Assembly (NCBI GenBank): GCA_900315145.1
Contig: OMYE01000009.1
Span: forward strand, 1 to 64,000
Origin: an uncultured Pseudomonadota bacterium
GTDB taxonomy: Bacteria; Pseudomonadota; Gammaproteobacteria; Enterobacterales; Succinivibrionaceae
DNA length: 64,000 nucleotides
Direction: 5' to 3'
The notes beneath the pieces were generated by a model, which did no database searches, was not told the origin of the DNA, and saw only the letters and a list, made by a program, of their open reading frames with translations. The translations under genes were made by a program, and so were the position numbers. Shown here piece by piece: positions 29,401-40,709 of this stretch; the first letter of the stretch is position 1, and every line of letters begins with the position of its first letter.

Positions 29401-29424
29401 AAAAATATTATAATCATAATTTAT

Positions 29425-29450
29425 AAGCCCGGTTTATCCGGGCTTTCTTA
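29425..29450 (+). terminator. Terminator after ettA
   Basis: AAGCCCGG and CCGGGCTT form a perfect eight-base-pair stem around TTTAT, followed by TCTTATTT. Confidence 0.8.
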
Positions 29451-29502
29451 TTTCCGGTGTATCAAGCCAAAAGTCAGGATACACAGGCTAGGGGAAAAAG
29501 CA

Positions 29503-29539
29503 TAAAAAAACCTCGTTATCCCTGACGGGTAACGAGGTT
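29503..29539 (-). terminator. Terminator of the frdABCD operon
   Basis: On the minus strand AACCTCGTTA pairs with TAACGAGGTT around a short loop and is followed by a run of seven T. It lies 33 bases after the frdD stop. Confidence 0.88.
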
Positions 29540-29571
29540 CTAATCATCTAAATATTTTTGCTTATATTATC

Positions 29572-29919
29572 TTACTTTAACAAACCGAAGAAGGTTGCAG
29601 CGTAAAGACATAAAGCAACAACTGTTAAAGTACCGGCAGCACCGTAAAGTACATAATGATGTAAACGGGTGGTATGGATGCACAGATCATGAAGACCATG
29701 ATAAATTCTGTGGAAACCATGCCATAAAGATGCTGATACGATTACGAATAACGCACCTGCACCCCACCAGGTAGCGGCAACGCTCTGAATATCAAAGCAG
29801 TTAACACCAAATCCCTTGAGAAGCATCAGTACTAAAAGAGCAGGTAATGCGAAAGCGATTACCATACCACCGAAACCGAATAAGCCCCAGTAAATAGGTT
29901 CATCTGAACGACGGATCAT
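29572..29919 (-). CDS. frdD: Fumarate reductase membrane subunit D
   Basis: FrdD is the 115-residue three-helix membrane anchor that, with FrdC, holds FrdAB on the inner membrane and forms the menaquinol site. It opens IRRSDEPIYWGLFGFGGM, as in enterobacterial FrdD, and includes ASLWHGFHRIYHGLHDL. It is the last gene of frdABCD, 17 bases after frdC. A good terminator follows. Confidence 0.94.
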   Translation of the reverse strand: MIRRSDEPIYWGLFGFGGMVIAFALPALLVLMLLKGFGVNCFDIQSVAATWWGAGALFVIVSASLWHGFHRIYHGLHDLCIHTTRLHHYVLYGAAGTLTVVALCLYAATFFGLLK

Positions 29920-29936
29920 TATAACTCTCCTTTGTA

Positions 29937-30353
29937 TTAGAACCAGTGAATGGTCTTAGCCACTACTGCAAGAATGATTACAACAAAAGAACCAACGGCA
30001 ACAGCCCATAAACCTGTAACAATAAGCTTTGCAGGAATGAGTTTAACGTCGGTAGGCTTCCTGGTTGCGAACATACGTACAGCCTTAGGCATCAGGTTGA
30101 ACCAAGTTAAAGCATGGAACAGTACTGCTACTAAAGAAATCAGGTTGATGATAATCATCAGCGGATTGCTGAGTACTGCATCAACATTTGTTCCAGGGAA
30201 ACTGAGAACGAGTAATTCAAGAGCAACTAAAACAGCCCACACTGCAGTGCCTTCACGGAGCATGTATGCGATGTAGAATGAACGGTCAGTCCACCAGTTA
30301 GCCTTTACAGGACGAACATAAGGCTTGCGATAAGATTTAACTTCGTTTTCCAT
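29937..30353 (-). CDS. frdC: Fumarate reductase membrane subunit C
   Basis: This 138-residue protein has three membrane helices and the family start SYRKPYVRPVKANWW. In E. coli a conserved glutamate of FrdC takes part in quinol binding; the corresponding region here is SFYIAYMLREGTAVWA. Its start overlaps the frdB stop by one base (TAATG), so the two are translationally coupled. Confidence 0.94.
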   Translation of the reverse strand: MENEVKSYRKPYVRPVKANWWTDRSFYIAYMLREGTAVWAVLVALELLVLSFPGTNVDAVLSNPLMIIINLISLVAVLFHALTWFNLMPKAVRMFATRKPTDVKLIPAKLIVTGLWAVAVGSFVVIILAVVAKTIHWF

Positions 30354-31108
30354 TATTCTTCATCTCCTGGCTTAAACATCTTGATTACGTAATCGATGGC
30401 ACTGGCCTTCTTGCCTAACTGAATGGCAGAAGCTGGATCTACGTGCTTAGGACATACTTCTGAGCAGTAACCAACGAAAGTACAGCTCCATACGCCTTCA
30501 TCAAGGCTTAAAATCTTCATACGTTCAGCGGCGCCGGCATCACGGTTATCAATGTTGTAACGGTATGCCAGAGTTAAAGCAGCCGGTCCGATGAAGTTCT
30601 TATTAATCTTGTACTGAGGGCAGGCAGCGTAGCAGCAGCCGCAGTTGATACACTGTGCAAACTGCAGGTAGCTTGCCATCTGCTGTGGAGTCTGAATGTA
30701 ACCTTCAGTTAAAGGCTTGCTTTCATTTTCCTTTGAAGGAATGATATATGGCTTAATGCGTTCAAGCTTTTCAATAAAGTCTGAAAGATCAACAACCAGG
30801 TCACGTTCGATAGGGAAGTTGGCAAGTGGTTCGATCTTCATGCTCTTACCGGTGTAATCTCTTAAGAAGGTCTTACAGGCCAGCTTTGGTACGCCGTTAA
30901 CCATCATACCGCATGAACCACAGACAGCCATACGGCATGACCAGCGGAAGCTGAGTTCAGGTTCAAGGTTGTCTTTAATGTAGTTAAGAGCTTCGAGGAG
31001 TGAAGTTTCTTTTCTGTACGGAACTTCAAAATCCTGAAAATGTGGCTCGTTGTCTGTTTCTGGACGATAGCGAGAAACAGAAATTTTCATCATCTGCTGT
31101 TCGGACAT
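30353..31108 (-). CDS. frdB: Fumarate reductase iron-sulfur subunit
   Basis: FrdB passes electrons from the membrane quinol site to the FrdA flavin through three Fe-S clusters. The [2Fe-2S] ligands are in [13 protein letters not shown] and a downstream cysteine. The [4Fe-4S] ligands are in [12 protein letters not shown], and the [3Fe-4S] set is in [15 protein letters not shown]. The protein has 251 residues. Start and stop overlap frdA and frdC by one base each. Confidence 0.96.
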   Translation of the reverse strand: MSEQQMMKISVSRYRPETDNEPHFQDFEVPYRKETSLLEALNYIKDNLEPELSFRWSCRMAVCGSCGMMVNGVPKLACKTFLRDYTGKSMKIEPLANFPIERDLVVDLSDFIEKLERIKPYIIPSKENESKPLTEGYIQTPQQMASYLQFAQCINCGCCYAACPQYKINKNFIGPAALTLAYRYNIDNRDAGAAERMKILSLDEGVWSCTFVGYCSEVCPKHVDPASAIQLGKKASAIDYVIKMFKPGDEE

Positions 31109-32916
31109 TAGTTAGCTGCCTCCTGCTTTTTCTTTTCAGCTTCTTCTGCTGCAGCACCGTATACACGTTCTGCCGGCTTGAAGCGGGTAATCTTAACATC
31201 GCTGTAATCGATGGTTGGAGCGTTGTCGCCGTTCTTGAAAGCTAAAGTGTGCTTTAAGAAGTTTACGTCATCACGCTTCTTGTATGCTCCGTCCGGACCG
31301 TCAAGACGCTGGTGTGAACCGCGTGATTCTTTACGGTTGATAGCAGAATGAGCCATACATTCAGCAACATCGAGGGTATAACCAAGTTCGATGGCATTTA
31401 AGAATTCAGTGTTGAATACACGACCTGAGGTGTCCTTGATCTTGATATTCTTATAACGCTTCTGAAGATCTCTGAGAGTATCGATAGTCTTCTGCATGCT
31501 CTCTTCTTCACGGTAGATACCAACGCCTTCTTCCATTGAATCGCCCATTTCATGACGAATCTTAGAGCAGCTTTCAGTACCTGTGCTGTCGCTGAACAGT
31601 CTGGTAGCTTTAAGAACAGCTTCTTCAGCCTGCTTAACGAGGAATTCTTCGTTGCCGAAGGTGGTTGACTTGGCATAGTTTGCGGCTTCGATACCGGCAA
31701 CCTTACCGAATACGATGGTTTCAACGAGAGAGTTGGAACCTAAACGGTTGGCACCGTGGATACCTACGGAAGCACATTCACCGGCAGCGTAAAGGCCAGG
31801 CTTGCGGGTAGCGGTCTTACCGTCAGTTTCAATACCACCCATGGTGTAGTGAACTACAGGACGGATAGGTACCGGAGATTCAACTGGGTCAACACCGGCA
31901 TAAGCCTGAGCAAGTTCACAAATAAGAGGTAAACGTTCATGAAGGTAATCTTTACCCAGGTGTCTCAGATCGAGGTAAACAGCATCACCTAATGGAGTCT
32001 TGATGGTTCTGCCCTTCTTCTGTTCATTCCAGAATGCCTGAGATACACGGTCACGAGGACCAAGTTCCATGTACTTGTTCTTTGGCTGTCCTACTGGAGT
32101 TTCAGGACCCAAACCGTAGTCCTGGAGGTAACGGTAGCCGTCCTTGTTAACCAGAATACCGCCTTCACCACGACAACCTTCGGTCATGAGCACGCCGCAA
32201 CCTAAAAGACCGGTAGGGTGGTACTGAACGAATTCCATATCGCGTAAAGGTACACCGTGACGATAGGCAAGAGCCATACCGTCGCCGGTTACGATACCGC
32301 CGTTAGTGTTGAAACTGTACGCACGGCCGGCACCACCGGTAGCGAGAATAACAGACTTGGCGATGATAGTACGGCATACACCGTTCTGAATATCATAGGT
32401 TACAACACCCTTGATAGCGCCGTCTTCTTCCAGAAGATCGAGAACAAAGTGTTCATCAAAACGCTGGATTGAAGGATACTTGATTGAAGTCTGGAACAGA
32501 GTGTGGAGCATGTGGAAACCGCTCTTGTCTGCTGCGAACCATGTGCGAGGTACTTTCATACCGCCGAAACGACGAACGTTAACTTCACCGTTTTCTTTTC
32601 TGCTCCATGGGCAGCCCCAATGTTCGAGTTGGAATAATTCTTCAGTAGTATGTGCAACGAAATAGTCTACAACATCCTGTTCACATAACCAGTCACCACC
32701 GGCAACGGTATCTTCAAAATGTTTTTCAAGGCTATCGTCATCACGTATAACACCAGCAGCACCACCTTCTGCGGCCACAGTGTGGCTGCGCATTGGGTAT
32801 ACCTTTGATATCAGTGCGATCTTAGTGGTTGGATCTTGCTCAGCTACGGCAATGGCAGCTCTCAGACCAGTACCACCGGCACCTACTATGGCGACGTCGG
32901 TCTTAATAATCTCCAC
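31108..32916 (-). CDS. frdA: Fumarate reductase flavoprotein subunit
   Basis: FrdA reduces fumarate to succinate, the terminal step of anaerobic fumarate respiration. The FAD-binding [12 protein letters not shown] opens the protein, and [10 protein letters not shown] contains the histidine that attaches FAD covalently. Catalytic-site segments include [11 protein letters not shown] and the arginine region [10 protein letters not shown]. The protein has 602 residues, like E. coli FrdA. AGGAG precedes the start at 32916. It heads frdABCD, which fits a succinate-forming anaerobe. Confidence 0.97.
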   Translation of the reverse strand: MEIIKTDVAIVGAGGTGLRAAIAVAEQDPTTKIALISKVYPMRSHTVAAEGGAAGVIRDDDSLEKHFEDTVAGGDWLCEQDVVDYFVAHTTEELFQLEHWGCPWSRKENGEVNVRRFGGMKVPRTWFAADKSGFHMLHTLFQTSIKYPSIQRFDEHFVLDLLEEDGAIKGVVTYDIQNGVCRTIIAKSVILATGGAGRAYSFNTNGGIVTGDGMALAYRHGVPLRDMEFVQYHPTGLLGCGVLMTEGCRGEGGILVNKDGYRYLQDYGLGPETPVGQPKNKYMELGPRDRVSQAFWNEQKKGRTIKTPLGDAVYLDLRHLGKDYLHERLPLICELAQAYAGVDPVESPVPIRPVVHYTMGGIETDGKTATRKPGLYAAGECASVGIHGANRLGSNSLVETIVFGKVAGIEAANYAKSTTFGNEEFLVKQAEEAVLKATRLFSDSTGTESCSKIRHEMGDSMEEGVGIYREEESMQKTIDTLRDLQKRYKNIKIKDTSGRVFNTEFLNAIELGYTLDVAECMAHSAINRKESRGSHQRLDGPDGAYKKRDDVNFLKHTLAFKNGDNAPTIDYSDVKITRFKPAERVYGAAAEEAEKKKQEAAN

Positions 32917-33367
32917 GTTATTCTCCTAAAAGGTATAAAAACTAAAAATTAAAAAACAAGGCAGGTTTGAAACTGCCATACTGTTATCTATCATACCAAA
33001 AAAGGGTAAAAATTCCCACTTTTTTTGTGATATTTGACGGGGTATTTTTCAGCGCTGGCTGTTGTCTTTTAGCGGGGCAGTGACAGTCATTTCTGAGAGC
33101 GGTTCCGTTTGACGGTAAATCCCTGTTTTGAGGCGTATTTTTTACAAAACAGTGCAACATGGAAAACACCTGTATCAGTCCCGTAGAGATGTATGAGGAA
33201 TACTGCAGAGGGGATATTTTTTGTTAGAGATGATGAAGAATGTAATAGGCGTATTGAGAAAAGGGGAATAATACAGGAAGAGGATGTTTTTCGTGGAAAA
33301 ATGAAAACAGGGTGATTGTGTAAGGGACCGGCGTGATGATGTCACGCAGTCCCCGGGGATTTAAGGT
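32917..33367. other. Region between psd and frdA with a possible frd promoter
   Basis: No gene is visible in about 450 bases. On the minus strand TGGTATGAT (TATGAT at 32995-32990) is an extended -10 about 75 bases before frdA, without a good -35. That fits an activator-dependent promoter. A TGTGA half-site near 33026-33030 lies about where an activator would bind, but no full FNR or CRP palindrome was found. Confidence 0.4.
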
Positions 33368-34231
33368 TTATTCGGTTGCGGTTGTTTTTTCCGCCATTTC
33401 CTCACCGTATTTTACAGGCCTGCCGCTTTCCAGTCCGTTAGCAAAGGAGACCGCGTCCTGACCGAACAGGATAACAACAGTAGAACCGAGGTAGAACTTG
33501 CCCATTCTGTCACCTTTTTTAAGGGTAATGTTCTGATCATCGTAGTTCCAGACGGTAACCTGACGCAGTCTGTTCGGTGAAACCTCTCCATGCCATTCGG
33601 TGGCGATACTGCCTACTATTGTGGCTCCGACCAGAACCATGGCCATCGGGCCGGCCGGTGTGTCAAAAAGACATACGGCACGTTCGTTTTTGGTAAAGAG
33701 TTCACTGATGTTACGCACCATTACCGGATTAACGCTGTAATACTTTCCAGGTACAAAAATCATTTTTTTCAGGGTGCCGTCTACAGGCATGTGAATGCAG
33801 TGATAATTTGCCGGTGAAAGGTATATGCATATGAATTTACCGTTATTGAAGAGAGCGGCATCTCTATCATCACCTCCGAGAAGTGCTCTGAAACTGTAAT
33901 CCTGTCCTTTGGCAGCCACAATACGGCCGTATGTAATGTCTCCGAATTCGGCTACTGTTCCGTCAACTGGCATGCAGAGCTGATTCTCTCCGGCACATAC
34001 CGGTCTGACACCGTCCTTCAGGGCTCTGGTAAAGAATTCGTTGAAGGTTTTGTAATCCTCAGGTTTCTCCTGGGCGGCTTCAGACATGTCAATCTTATAT
34101 TTTTCAATGAATGTTTCTATAGCCCAGGTGGTAAGCCAGCCAAGCTCGTTACGGGCAAAGACACCGGCGATGCGGGTGAGCAGATACTTAGGAGTTAAAC
34201 GATGGATGAGTGTTTGTAATGATTCAATCAT
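33368..34231 (-). CDS. psd: Phosphatidylserine decarboxylase proenzyme
   Basis: Psd makes phosphatidylethanolamine from phosphatidylserine at the inner membrane. The proenzyme cleaves itself at the LGST motif, seen in KFYLGSTVVILF near residue 255, to create the pyruvoyl group. The histidine of FICIYLSPANYHCIHMPVDG and the aspartate region PVDGTVAEFGD complete the active site. It has 287 residues. It starts five bases after rsgA, with its AAGGAA site inside the end of rsgA, matching the rsgA-psd order of E. coli. Confidence 0.96.
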   Translation of the reverse strand: MIESLQTLIHRLTPKYLLTRIAGVFARNELGWLTTWAIETFIEKYKIDMSEAAQEKPEDYKTFNEFFTRALKDGVRPVCAGENQLCMPVDGTVAEFGDITYGRIVAAKGQDYSFRALLGGDDRDAALFNNGKFICIYLSPANYHCIHMPVDGTLKKMIFVPGKYYSVNPVMVRNISELFTKNERAVCLFDTPAGPMAMVLVGATIVGSIATEWHGEVSPNRLRQVTVWNYDDQNITLKKGDRMGKFYLGSTVVILFGQDAVSFANGLESGRPVKYGEEMAEKTTATE

Positions 34232-34236
34232 GTTGA

Positions 34237-35298
34237 TTATTTCCTTGTTTTTTTGCCGGGTGAGGTAAAACTGCTCGGGGCATTCTGTTGGGATGATTCC
34301 AATATGCGATGGTAGTTATTATAACGGAATTCCGCCACCTTGCCATCATTAACGGCTTCCACCAGTGCACATCCCGGATCGTTACGGTGACGGCAGTCTC
34401 TGAATTTGCATCTGGAAGTGAATTCGGTAAATTCCGGATATCCCTTGATAACCTCCTCTCCGGTGAGATGCCATAAGCCGAATTCTCTGATTCCAGGTGA
34501 ATCTATGATGGTGGTATTGTCCGGCAGATGATAGAGACGGGAACTTGTGGTGGTGTGCTGGCCGAGACCTGAAATATCGGAAACGGTGTTGGTTACTGCT
34601 TCGGCATCAGGTATGAGCCGATTTATAATAGATGACTTGCCTACTCCTGACTGGCCTACCAGAATGGTAGTCTGGCCTGTGATTAACCGGCGCAGTTCCT
34701 CGATACCCTCTCCTGTAGCCGTACTGATCCATACTGATGAGAATCCTATCTCTGAGTAGGTGTTCATATAACGGCAGGTTTCCTCTTTTTCTTCAGGGGT
34801 AAAAATGTCGCTCTTATTGATAATAATGACCGGTTTTATACCGGCGTGGGTGCAGGCGATAAGATATCTGTCTATGATATTGGTGGAGAATTCCGGTTCT
34901 TTGCTAGTTACGATAAGAATTCTGGTGATATTGGCCGCAACAGGTTTTAATCCGTCATAGTAATCAGGACGGCAGAGCAGACTTACCCTAGGCTGCAGTA
35001 CCTCAACCAGTCCGTTCTGCTCTGTCTCCTCCTTTACATTAATTCTGAACAACACCTTGTCGCCGGTGGTTAAGCCGTCGATGGTTCTTCTTATATAGCA
35101 GCGGTGCACTGACAGATCAGTATCGCTTTCAATATCAGCCTGTTTGCCGTAGCGGCTGATGACTGTACCGGAGATTAACGGACCGAGTGAATCATCAGAC
35201 GGCAGGTTTTCCGTTTCCTGAACCTCTTTGAGCAGACGCTGATGTCTTGCCTTGATGTTTCTGGCCTGTTTAGTGGTTATCCTGTTATTTTTACCCAT
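34237..35298 (-). CDS. rsgA: Small-subunit ribosome biogenesis GTPase RsgA
   Basis: RsgA is a circularly permuted GTPase that acts late in 30S maturation. It has an N-terminal OB fold and the permuted GTPase order: NKSD, then the P-loop GQSGVGKSS (near residue 217), then DSPG. A C-terminal zinc site follows in CKFRDCRHRNDPGC. The basic N-terminus (KQARNIKARHQ) is typical. The protein has 353 residues. TAGGAA precedes the start. It is translated just ahead of psd. Confidence 0.96.
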   Translation of the reverse strand: MGKNNRITTKQARNIKARHQRLLKEVQETENLPSDDSLGPLISGTVISRYGKQADIESDTDLSVHRCYIRRTIDGLTTGDKVLFRINVKEETEQNGLVEVLQPRVSLLCRPDYYDGLKPVAANITRILIVTSKEPEFSTNIIDRYLIACTHAGIKPVIIINKSDIFTPEEKEETCRYMNTYSEIGFSSVWISTATGEGIEELRRLITGQTTILVGQSGVGKSSIINRLIPDAEAVTNTVSDISGLGQHTTTSSRLYHLPDNTTIIDSPGIREFGLWHLTGEEVIKGYPEFTEFTSRCKFRDCRHRNDPGCALVEAVNDGKVAEFRYNNYHRILESSQQNAPSSFTSPGKKTRK

Positions 35299-35608
35299 GA
35301 AATAAAAAATTCCTAATTGTGTCAGCAGTTATTCCTGTATTTCTGCGGTGACTGTGTCGGCAGTATTGTTATGATGTGTATAGGGCTGACGTCTCTTTTA
35401 TTCTGTATGTGAAACGGTACCGCCTGAGGCGTTATCCGCTTTTTATACGGTTATTGTACTTTATTTTGTCTTTTTACGTGACAATTAATCACAAAACCGT
35501 CATCTTCCGTTTAGATTTCCAAAATGTCCGGATCAGAATAAAGATTGTGTAATTAGCTGTTTTTTAATCGAAAAGACAGTATTTTCATAAAATTTTTGAA
35601 AAAAATAG
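35299..35608. other. Intergenic region between rsgA and the tRNA genes
   Basis: About 310 bases holding the divergent promoters of rsgA and the tRNA cluster. No gene was seen. Only the tRNA promoter is clear. Confidence 0.4.
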
Positions 35609-35636
35609 TTGCAAGACAGAAAAATATCGTTATAAT
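35609..35636 (+). promoter_or_regulatory. Promoter of the tRNA-Gly cluster
   Basis: TTGCAA at 35609-35614 and a consensus TATAAT at 35631-35636 are separated by 16 bases, 15 bases before the first tRNA. Confidence 0.8.
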
Positions 35637-35651
35637 GCCTCTGTTTTTAAC

Positions 35652-35727
<76 letters not shown>

Positions 35728-35749
35728 AAACTTAAAGCTTATATTTGTT

Positions 35750-35825
<76 letters not shown>

Positions 35826-35847
35826 GAATCTGAAGCTTATATCTGAT

Positions 35848-35923
<76 letters not shown>

Positions 35924-36345
35924 AGTTTTAAAAATCAATTTCTTTGAATTTTTTATATTGTTTTTGCCTGTTTTCAGCCTGTCGACAGTTCTGTGATTAT
36001 CCGGTGATTTTCAGTGGTGTATTTTGTGAATAATTCAGAACGGTGCTGTAATGAATAGGCGTAAAGGTCGATTTTTTAAAGTTTTAAAAGAAGCTGTAAG
36101 AAAACAGAACTGTGAGTAACTTTATTCACTACACGGATTTATTCAGCTGTCCGGCGATGTACGGATGGAAAATTGCAGAAATTATAGAAATGGAATAGCG
36201 GATACGGAAAAAAATAAGCCGGTGCTTCGGCTGTTTTTTTATATTGCTTATTCTTTCGATGTATTCAATATAAGTATTTGTTTTCTTTATTATTCTGTTT
36301 CTTTATTCAGGTCTTGTGTTTCAGTCGGTATCTGAGATTGTGTAT
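35924..36345. other. Region between the tRNA cluster and trmN6
   Basis: No confident gene. A 22-codon basic frame (MNRRKGRFFKVLKEAV onward) at 36051-36119 lies between the tRNAs and the terminator at 36217-36240. It has no good ribosome-binding site and may be chance. Confidence 0.35.
36217..36240 (+). terminator. Terminator downstream of the tRNA cluster
   Basis: AGCCG and CGGCT form a short stem around GTGCTT, followed by G and seven T. It lies about 295 bases after the last tRNA. Confidence 0.65.
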
Positions 36346-37236
36346 ATGACAGCCAAGGTTTTTGATTTTAAACAGTTTTCCGTAAGAAGAGAGCATGCGG
36401 GGATGAAACTCAGTACTGACTCTGTGCTTCTTGGGGCATGGACTGCGGATTATCTCATCAGAAGATCCCGGGATAAGGATCTGCAGCAGTCGTCTTATCC
36501 GGACCGTCCGGTGGAGCATATTCTTGATATCGGTACAGGAACGGGGGTTCTGGCTATGATTATGGCTCAGTTTTTCCGGACAGCATCGGTTACTGCTGTG
36601 GATATTGATGCCGGGGCTGTAGCTGATGCCGTAATTAATTTCAGGGAATGTCCTTTTTCCTCAAGAATTGTTCTCTGTCAGACTGATATCTCTGCTGTGT
36701 GCAGCAACAGGGAACTTATGGAAAAGTCCGTATATGGCAGGACAGACATGGATCCGGATAAACGGTATGATCTGATTATCTGTAATCCTCCTTATTATGA
36801 TTCGGCAGTAGGGGTTAGGAGTGAATCCCGCAGGCAGGCAAGATGCAATGATTCTCTGTCATCATTCCGGCTTTTTACGGCAGTTGATAATTTTCTGAGT
36901 GCTGACGGGTATGCCTGTATTATCCTGCCGGTGTCTCAGTCATCGGGCTATCTTGAGGAGGCGGATGCGCAGGGGTTTGTGGCGGAAAAAACAGTAAAAA
37001 TAAGTTCACGTGCGGATAAGGAGCCATATGCCGTGCTGCTAGCCATAAGAAGAAAAGAAGCATTAAGGGGCATAAACGGTAATATCGGTAAAAACGGGAT
37101 TTGTGAGGATACCGGAGACGATAGCAGTCTGTTTAAGATGACTGCTGTATCCTCCGAAGAGCAGTACCTTACAGAAAAGGACGGCAGGAGAAGTGATTTT
37201 TTTGCCGGCATTACCCGGGAGCTCTACCTGCGGTAG
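36346..37236 (+). CDS. trmN: tRNA1(Val) A37 N6-methyltransferase (TrmN6/YfiC)
   Basis: TrmN6 methylates N6 of adenosine 37 in tRNA1(Val). The protein opens FDFKQFSVRREHAGMKLSTD with LLGAW, as in YfiC. SAM motif I is LDIGTGTGVLA and the adenine-methyltransferase motif is NPPYYDS. I start at ATG 36346 (296 residues); a GTG at 36316 would add ten residues. It carries an extra stretch near the C-terminus (about residues 235-285) compared with the 245-residue E. coli enzyme. Confidence 0.87.
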   Translation: MTAKVFDFKQFSVRREHAGMKLSTDSVLLGAWTADYLIRRSRDKDLQQSSYPDRPVEHILDIGTGTGVLAMIMAQFFRTASVTAVDIDAGAVADAVINFRECPFSSRIVLCQTDISAVCSNRELMEKSVYGRTDMDPDKRYDLIICNPPYYDSAVGVRSESRRQARCNDSLSSFRLFTAVDNFLSADGYACIILPVSQSSGYLEEADAQGFVAEKTVKISSRADKEPYAVLLAIRRKEALRGINGNIGKNGICEDTGDDSSLFKMTAVSSEEQYLTEKDGRRSDFFAGITRELYLR

Positions 37237-37904
37237 CATTCCGGTATGCATAACTGATTCACCGGATGTCTATGCACCGGGATTACAGTGCCGTATCCGG
37301 TATAATGTTTTATAGAGGTTGCTTCTGGAAAAATCTCTTTTTTTTTATCAGTTTTTCCTACTGTGTTTTCTTCACTGTCTAGTCAATTAGTAAAAAATCA
37401 GTACAAGTAAAGCAATTAGTACAAATAATGTTCAATATCCTCAGGTATACCCGATAAAATGAGATCTCGGACAGATAATTGTGAAGTAATGGCTGTATCT
37501 AATTGAAATTAGAAGGCGTTAATCTTATTTAATTCATAGTGTTTTAAAAATAACCGGCTTTTGATGAATCAGCCGTCAGCGGCTAAAATCATTACTGACT
37601 GACCTGAATAAGAATCAGTTGGCAAAATCTAGTGATGAAGGCTTAATTTGGTAAAGGTCTATTTTATAGGTTTTTATAAATCCGAAATAGCGGACAAATC
37701 AGCGGTGTTGCGTTAAAATATTGGCGGTTTATTGAATCATGAGTTGGATAAAAGTTTTTGTTTAATCCTGTACGGTGCAATTATGAGCTCAGACTGCAGC
37801 GGTGCGGGAACCCGGTTTGCGTGGCGGTGGAATACACCTGATAACCTGCCGGAGATGACAGAATTTATAAAGATAATAATTTAAATTTAACTGGTTAAAT
37901 AATA
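37237..37904. other. Leader region upstream of secA
   Basis: About 670 bases. A 33-codon frame (37783-37884, beginning MSSDCSGAGTRFAWRW) ends 20 bases before secA, the position SecM occupies in E. coli. It has no signal peptide and only a weak ribosome-binding site. No other gene was seen. Confidence 0.4.
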
Positions 37905-40652
37905 ATGTTTCAGACAATACTTACTAAAATTTTCGGCAGTAGCAACGATCGAATTGTAAAACAGTTGAACAAGGTTGTTGCTAAAATCAATTCTTTGGAA
38001 CCTCAGTTCTCATCTCTTAAGGATGAGGATTTTAAATTATATACTGAGGACTATAAAAAGAGGGTGCTTGAGGGGCTGGCTCTTGAAGACAGCGGCAAGA
38101 AGGCATACGGCTCCACTTTAAGCGATATTCTGCCAGAGGCTTTTGCTCTGGTAAGAGAAGCTTCAAGACGTGTTCTCGGTCTGCGTCCTTTTGATGTGCA
38201 GCTGATGGGCGGTATAGTGTTAAATGATAATCAGATTGCAGAAATGAAAACCGGTGAAGGTAAGACACTTACAGCACTTCTTCCTGCATATCTTAACGCG
38301 CTTACCGGAAAAGGGGTGCATGTCGTTACCGTAAACGACTATCTGGCACGCCGTGACAGTGACTGGAGCCGTCCGCTGTTTGAATTTTTAGGTATGACTG
38401 TGGGCTGTAACATTCCTGGAATGGATGCTGAGGCCAAGAGAGCAGCTTATGCCTGTGATATTACCTACGGTACCAATAATGAGTTCGGTTTTGACTACCT
38501 GAGAGACAACATGGCATATATTCCTGAACAGCGTGTTCAGAAACCGCTCTATTACGCCATTGTCGACGAAGTTGACTCAGTGCTCATCGATGAAGCACGT
38601 ACTCCGCTGATTATCTCCGGTGCAGCAGAAGACAGTTCAAGTCTCTATATGGCAGTGAATAAGATTATTCCTGAACTGGTTGAACAGGAAAAGGAGGACT
38701 CTGAGGAATACCATGGTAACGGTGACTATACCAGGGATCTCAAGAATAAATCCGCTTATCTCACAGAACATGGTCAGATTCATGTTGAAGAACTCCTGCA
38801 GCGTGAAGGAATTCTTACCGAAGGTCAGTCACTTTATTCAAGTGCATGTATCACCCTGCTTCATCACGTTATGGCTGCATTGAGAGCCCACGTGCTGTTT
38901 ACTAAGGATGTTGATTATATCGTAAAAGACGGTGAAGTTATCATCATTGACGAACACACCGGCCGTACGATGCAGGGCCGCAGATGGAGTGACGGTTTAC
39001 ATCAGGCTGTTGAAGCGAAGGAAGGAGTGGAAATTCATAATGAAAATCAGACTCTCGCTTCAATAACATTCCAGAACTACTTCCGTATGTACGAGAAGCT
39101 TGCCGGTATGACCGGTACTGCTGATACCGAAGCGTATGAATTCCAGCAGATCTATAATTTAAGAACTGTAGTTCTGCCAACCAATAAACCGATGATCCGT
39201 GAAGATATGATTGATCTTATATACGGTTCAGAGGAGGAAAAGTATGAAGCAGTGGTTGCAGATATCAAGGAGGAGATTGCCAAGGGCCGTCCAGTTCTCG
39301 TAGGTACCATTTCAATTGAAAGTTCAGAAAGACTTTCAGAATATCTGAATAAGATTAATATCAAGCATCAGGTTCTTAATGCCAAGTTCCATGCTCAGGA
39401 AGCTCAGATTGTTGCTCAGGCAGGCCGTCCTGGTACAGTAACCATTGCTACCAACATGGCAGGTCGCGGTACTGATATTGTACTTGGCGGTTCATTGAGT
39501 GCCGATCTTGCCAGCTTACAGGATCCTACTCCGGAACAGATTCAGCAGGTTAAGGATGAATGGCAGAAGCGTCATGATGCAGTTGTTGCTGCAGGCGGTT
39601 TACATATTATCGGTACTGAACGTCACGAATCACGCCGTATAGATAATCAGCTGCGCGGTCGTGCCGGCCGTCAGGGGGATCCCGGTTCATCAAGATTCTA
39701 TCTTTCACTCGATGATAATCTTCTGAGAATATTCGGTTCAGACCGTATCAAGACTATGATGAAGCATTTAGGTATGGAACGCGGTGAACCTATCGGTCAC
39801 AAGCTGGTATCCAGAGCCATTGAGAATGCTCAGCGCAAGGTTGAAACCAGAAACTTCGATTTACGTAAGAACCTTCTTGAATTTGACGATGTAGCCAATG
39901 AACAGCGTAAGGTTATTTACGAAGAACGTAATGCTCTGCTTGACGGAAAGATTGGTACAGAGATTATTGATGATATCAGAGCCGACGTATATAACAGAGC
40001 TATTGATCGTTACATCAGTCCTAATTCAATGCCTGAAAACTGGGATATTCCGGGGCTTACTGATGACATGAACAGAGAGTTCGCTCTTGAGGTTCCTGTT
40101 CAGCAGTGGATCGACAGTGATGACAGAATCTCTGAAGAGAAGATCCGTGAAAAGATTGTTGATGAAGCAAAAGATACATTTGATGCCAAGAAACAGATCA
40201 TTGGTGAGGAGAGAGCCGGTCAGCTGGTAAGAAACATCATGCTGCAGACTCTTGATACCTTATGGAAGGAACACCTGGCCTCAATGGACTATCTGCGTCA
40301 GGGTATCGGTCTCAGAGGTTATGCCCAGCGTAATCCTAAACAGGAGTACAAGCTTGAATCCTACCGTATGTTCACTGAAATGCTGGAAAACTTCAAGTAT
40401 CAGGTGGTACGTGTTCTGAGCTGTATCCAGATTCGTATTCAGGAAGTTGACGAAATGGAACAGAAGCGTCTGGAAAAGGCTGACGAAGCTGAGAAGAAGT
40501 ACAATATTGAAGCTGAAGACAAGGCTAAGGAAATGGAAAAGATGAATGCCAATTCCATGTTCTCCGACCCTAATGTAAAGGTCGGCAGAAATGACCCTTG
40601 TCCATGCGGCAGCGGCAAGAAATACAAGGAATGCCACGGCCGTCTGGTTTAA
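37905..40652 (+). CDS. secA: Preprotein translocase ATPase SecA
   Basis: SecA drives post-translational export of unfolded proteins through SecYEG. The nucleotide-binding domains show MKTGEGKT (near residue 106), the DEAD-like [13 protein letters not shown] and [10 protein letters not shown]. The preprotein crosslinking, helical wing and scaffold domains follow, and the tail ends in the zinc-binding [17 protein letters not shown]. The protein has 915 residues, slightly longer than E. coli SecA. A strong terminator follows. Confidence 0.97.
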   Translation: MFQTILTKIFGSSNDRIVKQLNKVVAKINSLEPQFSSLKDEDFKLYTEDYKKRVLEGLALEDSGKKAYGSTLSDILPEAFALVREASRRVLGLRPFDVQLMGGIVLNDNQIAEMKTGEGKTLTALLPAYLNALTGKGVHVVTVNDYLARRDSDWSRPLFEFLGMTVGCNIPGMDAEAKRAAYACDITYGTNNEFGFDYLRDNMAYIPEQRVQKPLYYAIVDEVDSVLIDEARTPLIISGAAEDSSSLYMAVNKIIPELVEQEKEDSEEYHGNGDYTRDLKNKSAYLTEHGQIHVEELLQREGILTEGQSLYSSACITLLHHVMAALRAHVLFTKDVDYIVKDGEVIIIDEHTGRTMQGRRWSDGLHQAVEAKEGVEIHNENQTLASITFQNYFRMYEKLAGMTGTADTEAYEFQQIYNLRTVVLPTNKPMIREDMIDLIYGSEEEKYEAVVADIKEEIAKGRPVLVGTISIESSERLSEYLNKINIKHQVLNAKFHAQEAQIVAQAGRPGTVTIATNMAGRGTDIVLGGSLSADLASLQDPTPEQIQQVKDEWQKRHDAVVAAGGLHIIGTERHESRRIDNQLRGRAGRQGDPGSSRFYLSLDDNLLRIFGSDRIKTMMKHLGMERGEPIGHKLVSRAIENAQRKVETRNFDLRKNLLEFDDVANEQRKVIYEERNALLDGKIGTEIIDDIRADVYNRAIDRYISPNSMPENWDIPGLTDDMNREFALEVPVQQWIDSDDRISEEKIREKIVDEAKDTFDAKKQIIGEERAGQLVRNIMLQTLDTLWKEHLASMDYLRQGIGLRGYAQRNPKQEYKLESYRMFTEMLENFKYQVVRVLSCIQIRIQEVDEMEQKRLEKADEAEKKYNIEAEDKAKEMEKMNANSMFSDPNVKVGRNDPCPCGSGKKYKECHGRLV

Positions 40653-40686
40653 TCTCCCCAGACTGAAACTCTAATCTTCTGAAAAG

Positions 40687-40709
40687 CCCCGGAATGCCGG
40701 GGTTTTTTT
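40687..40709 (+). terminator. Terminator after secA
   Basis: CCCCGG and CCGGGG form a six-base-pair stem around AATG, followed by seven T. Confidence 0.88.

Noticed and set aside
36051..36119. 22-codon basic frame between the tRNA genes and trmN6
   Set aside because: No adequate ribosome-binding site and too short to judge; it is described only as part of the intergenic region.
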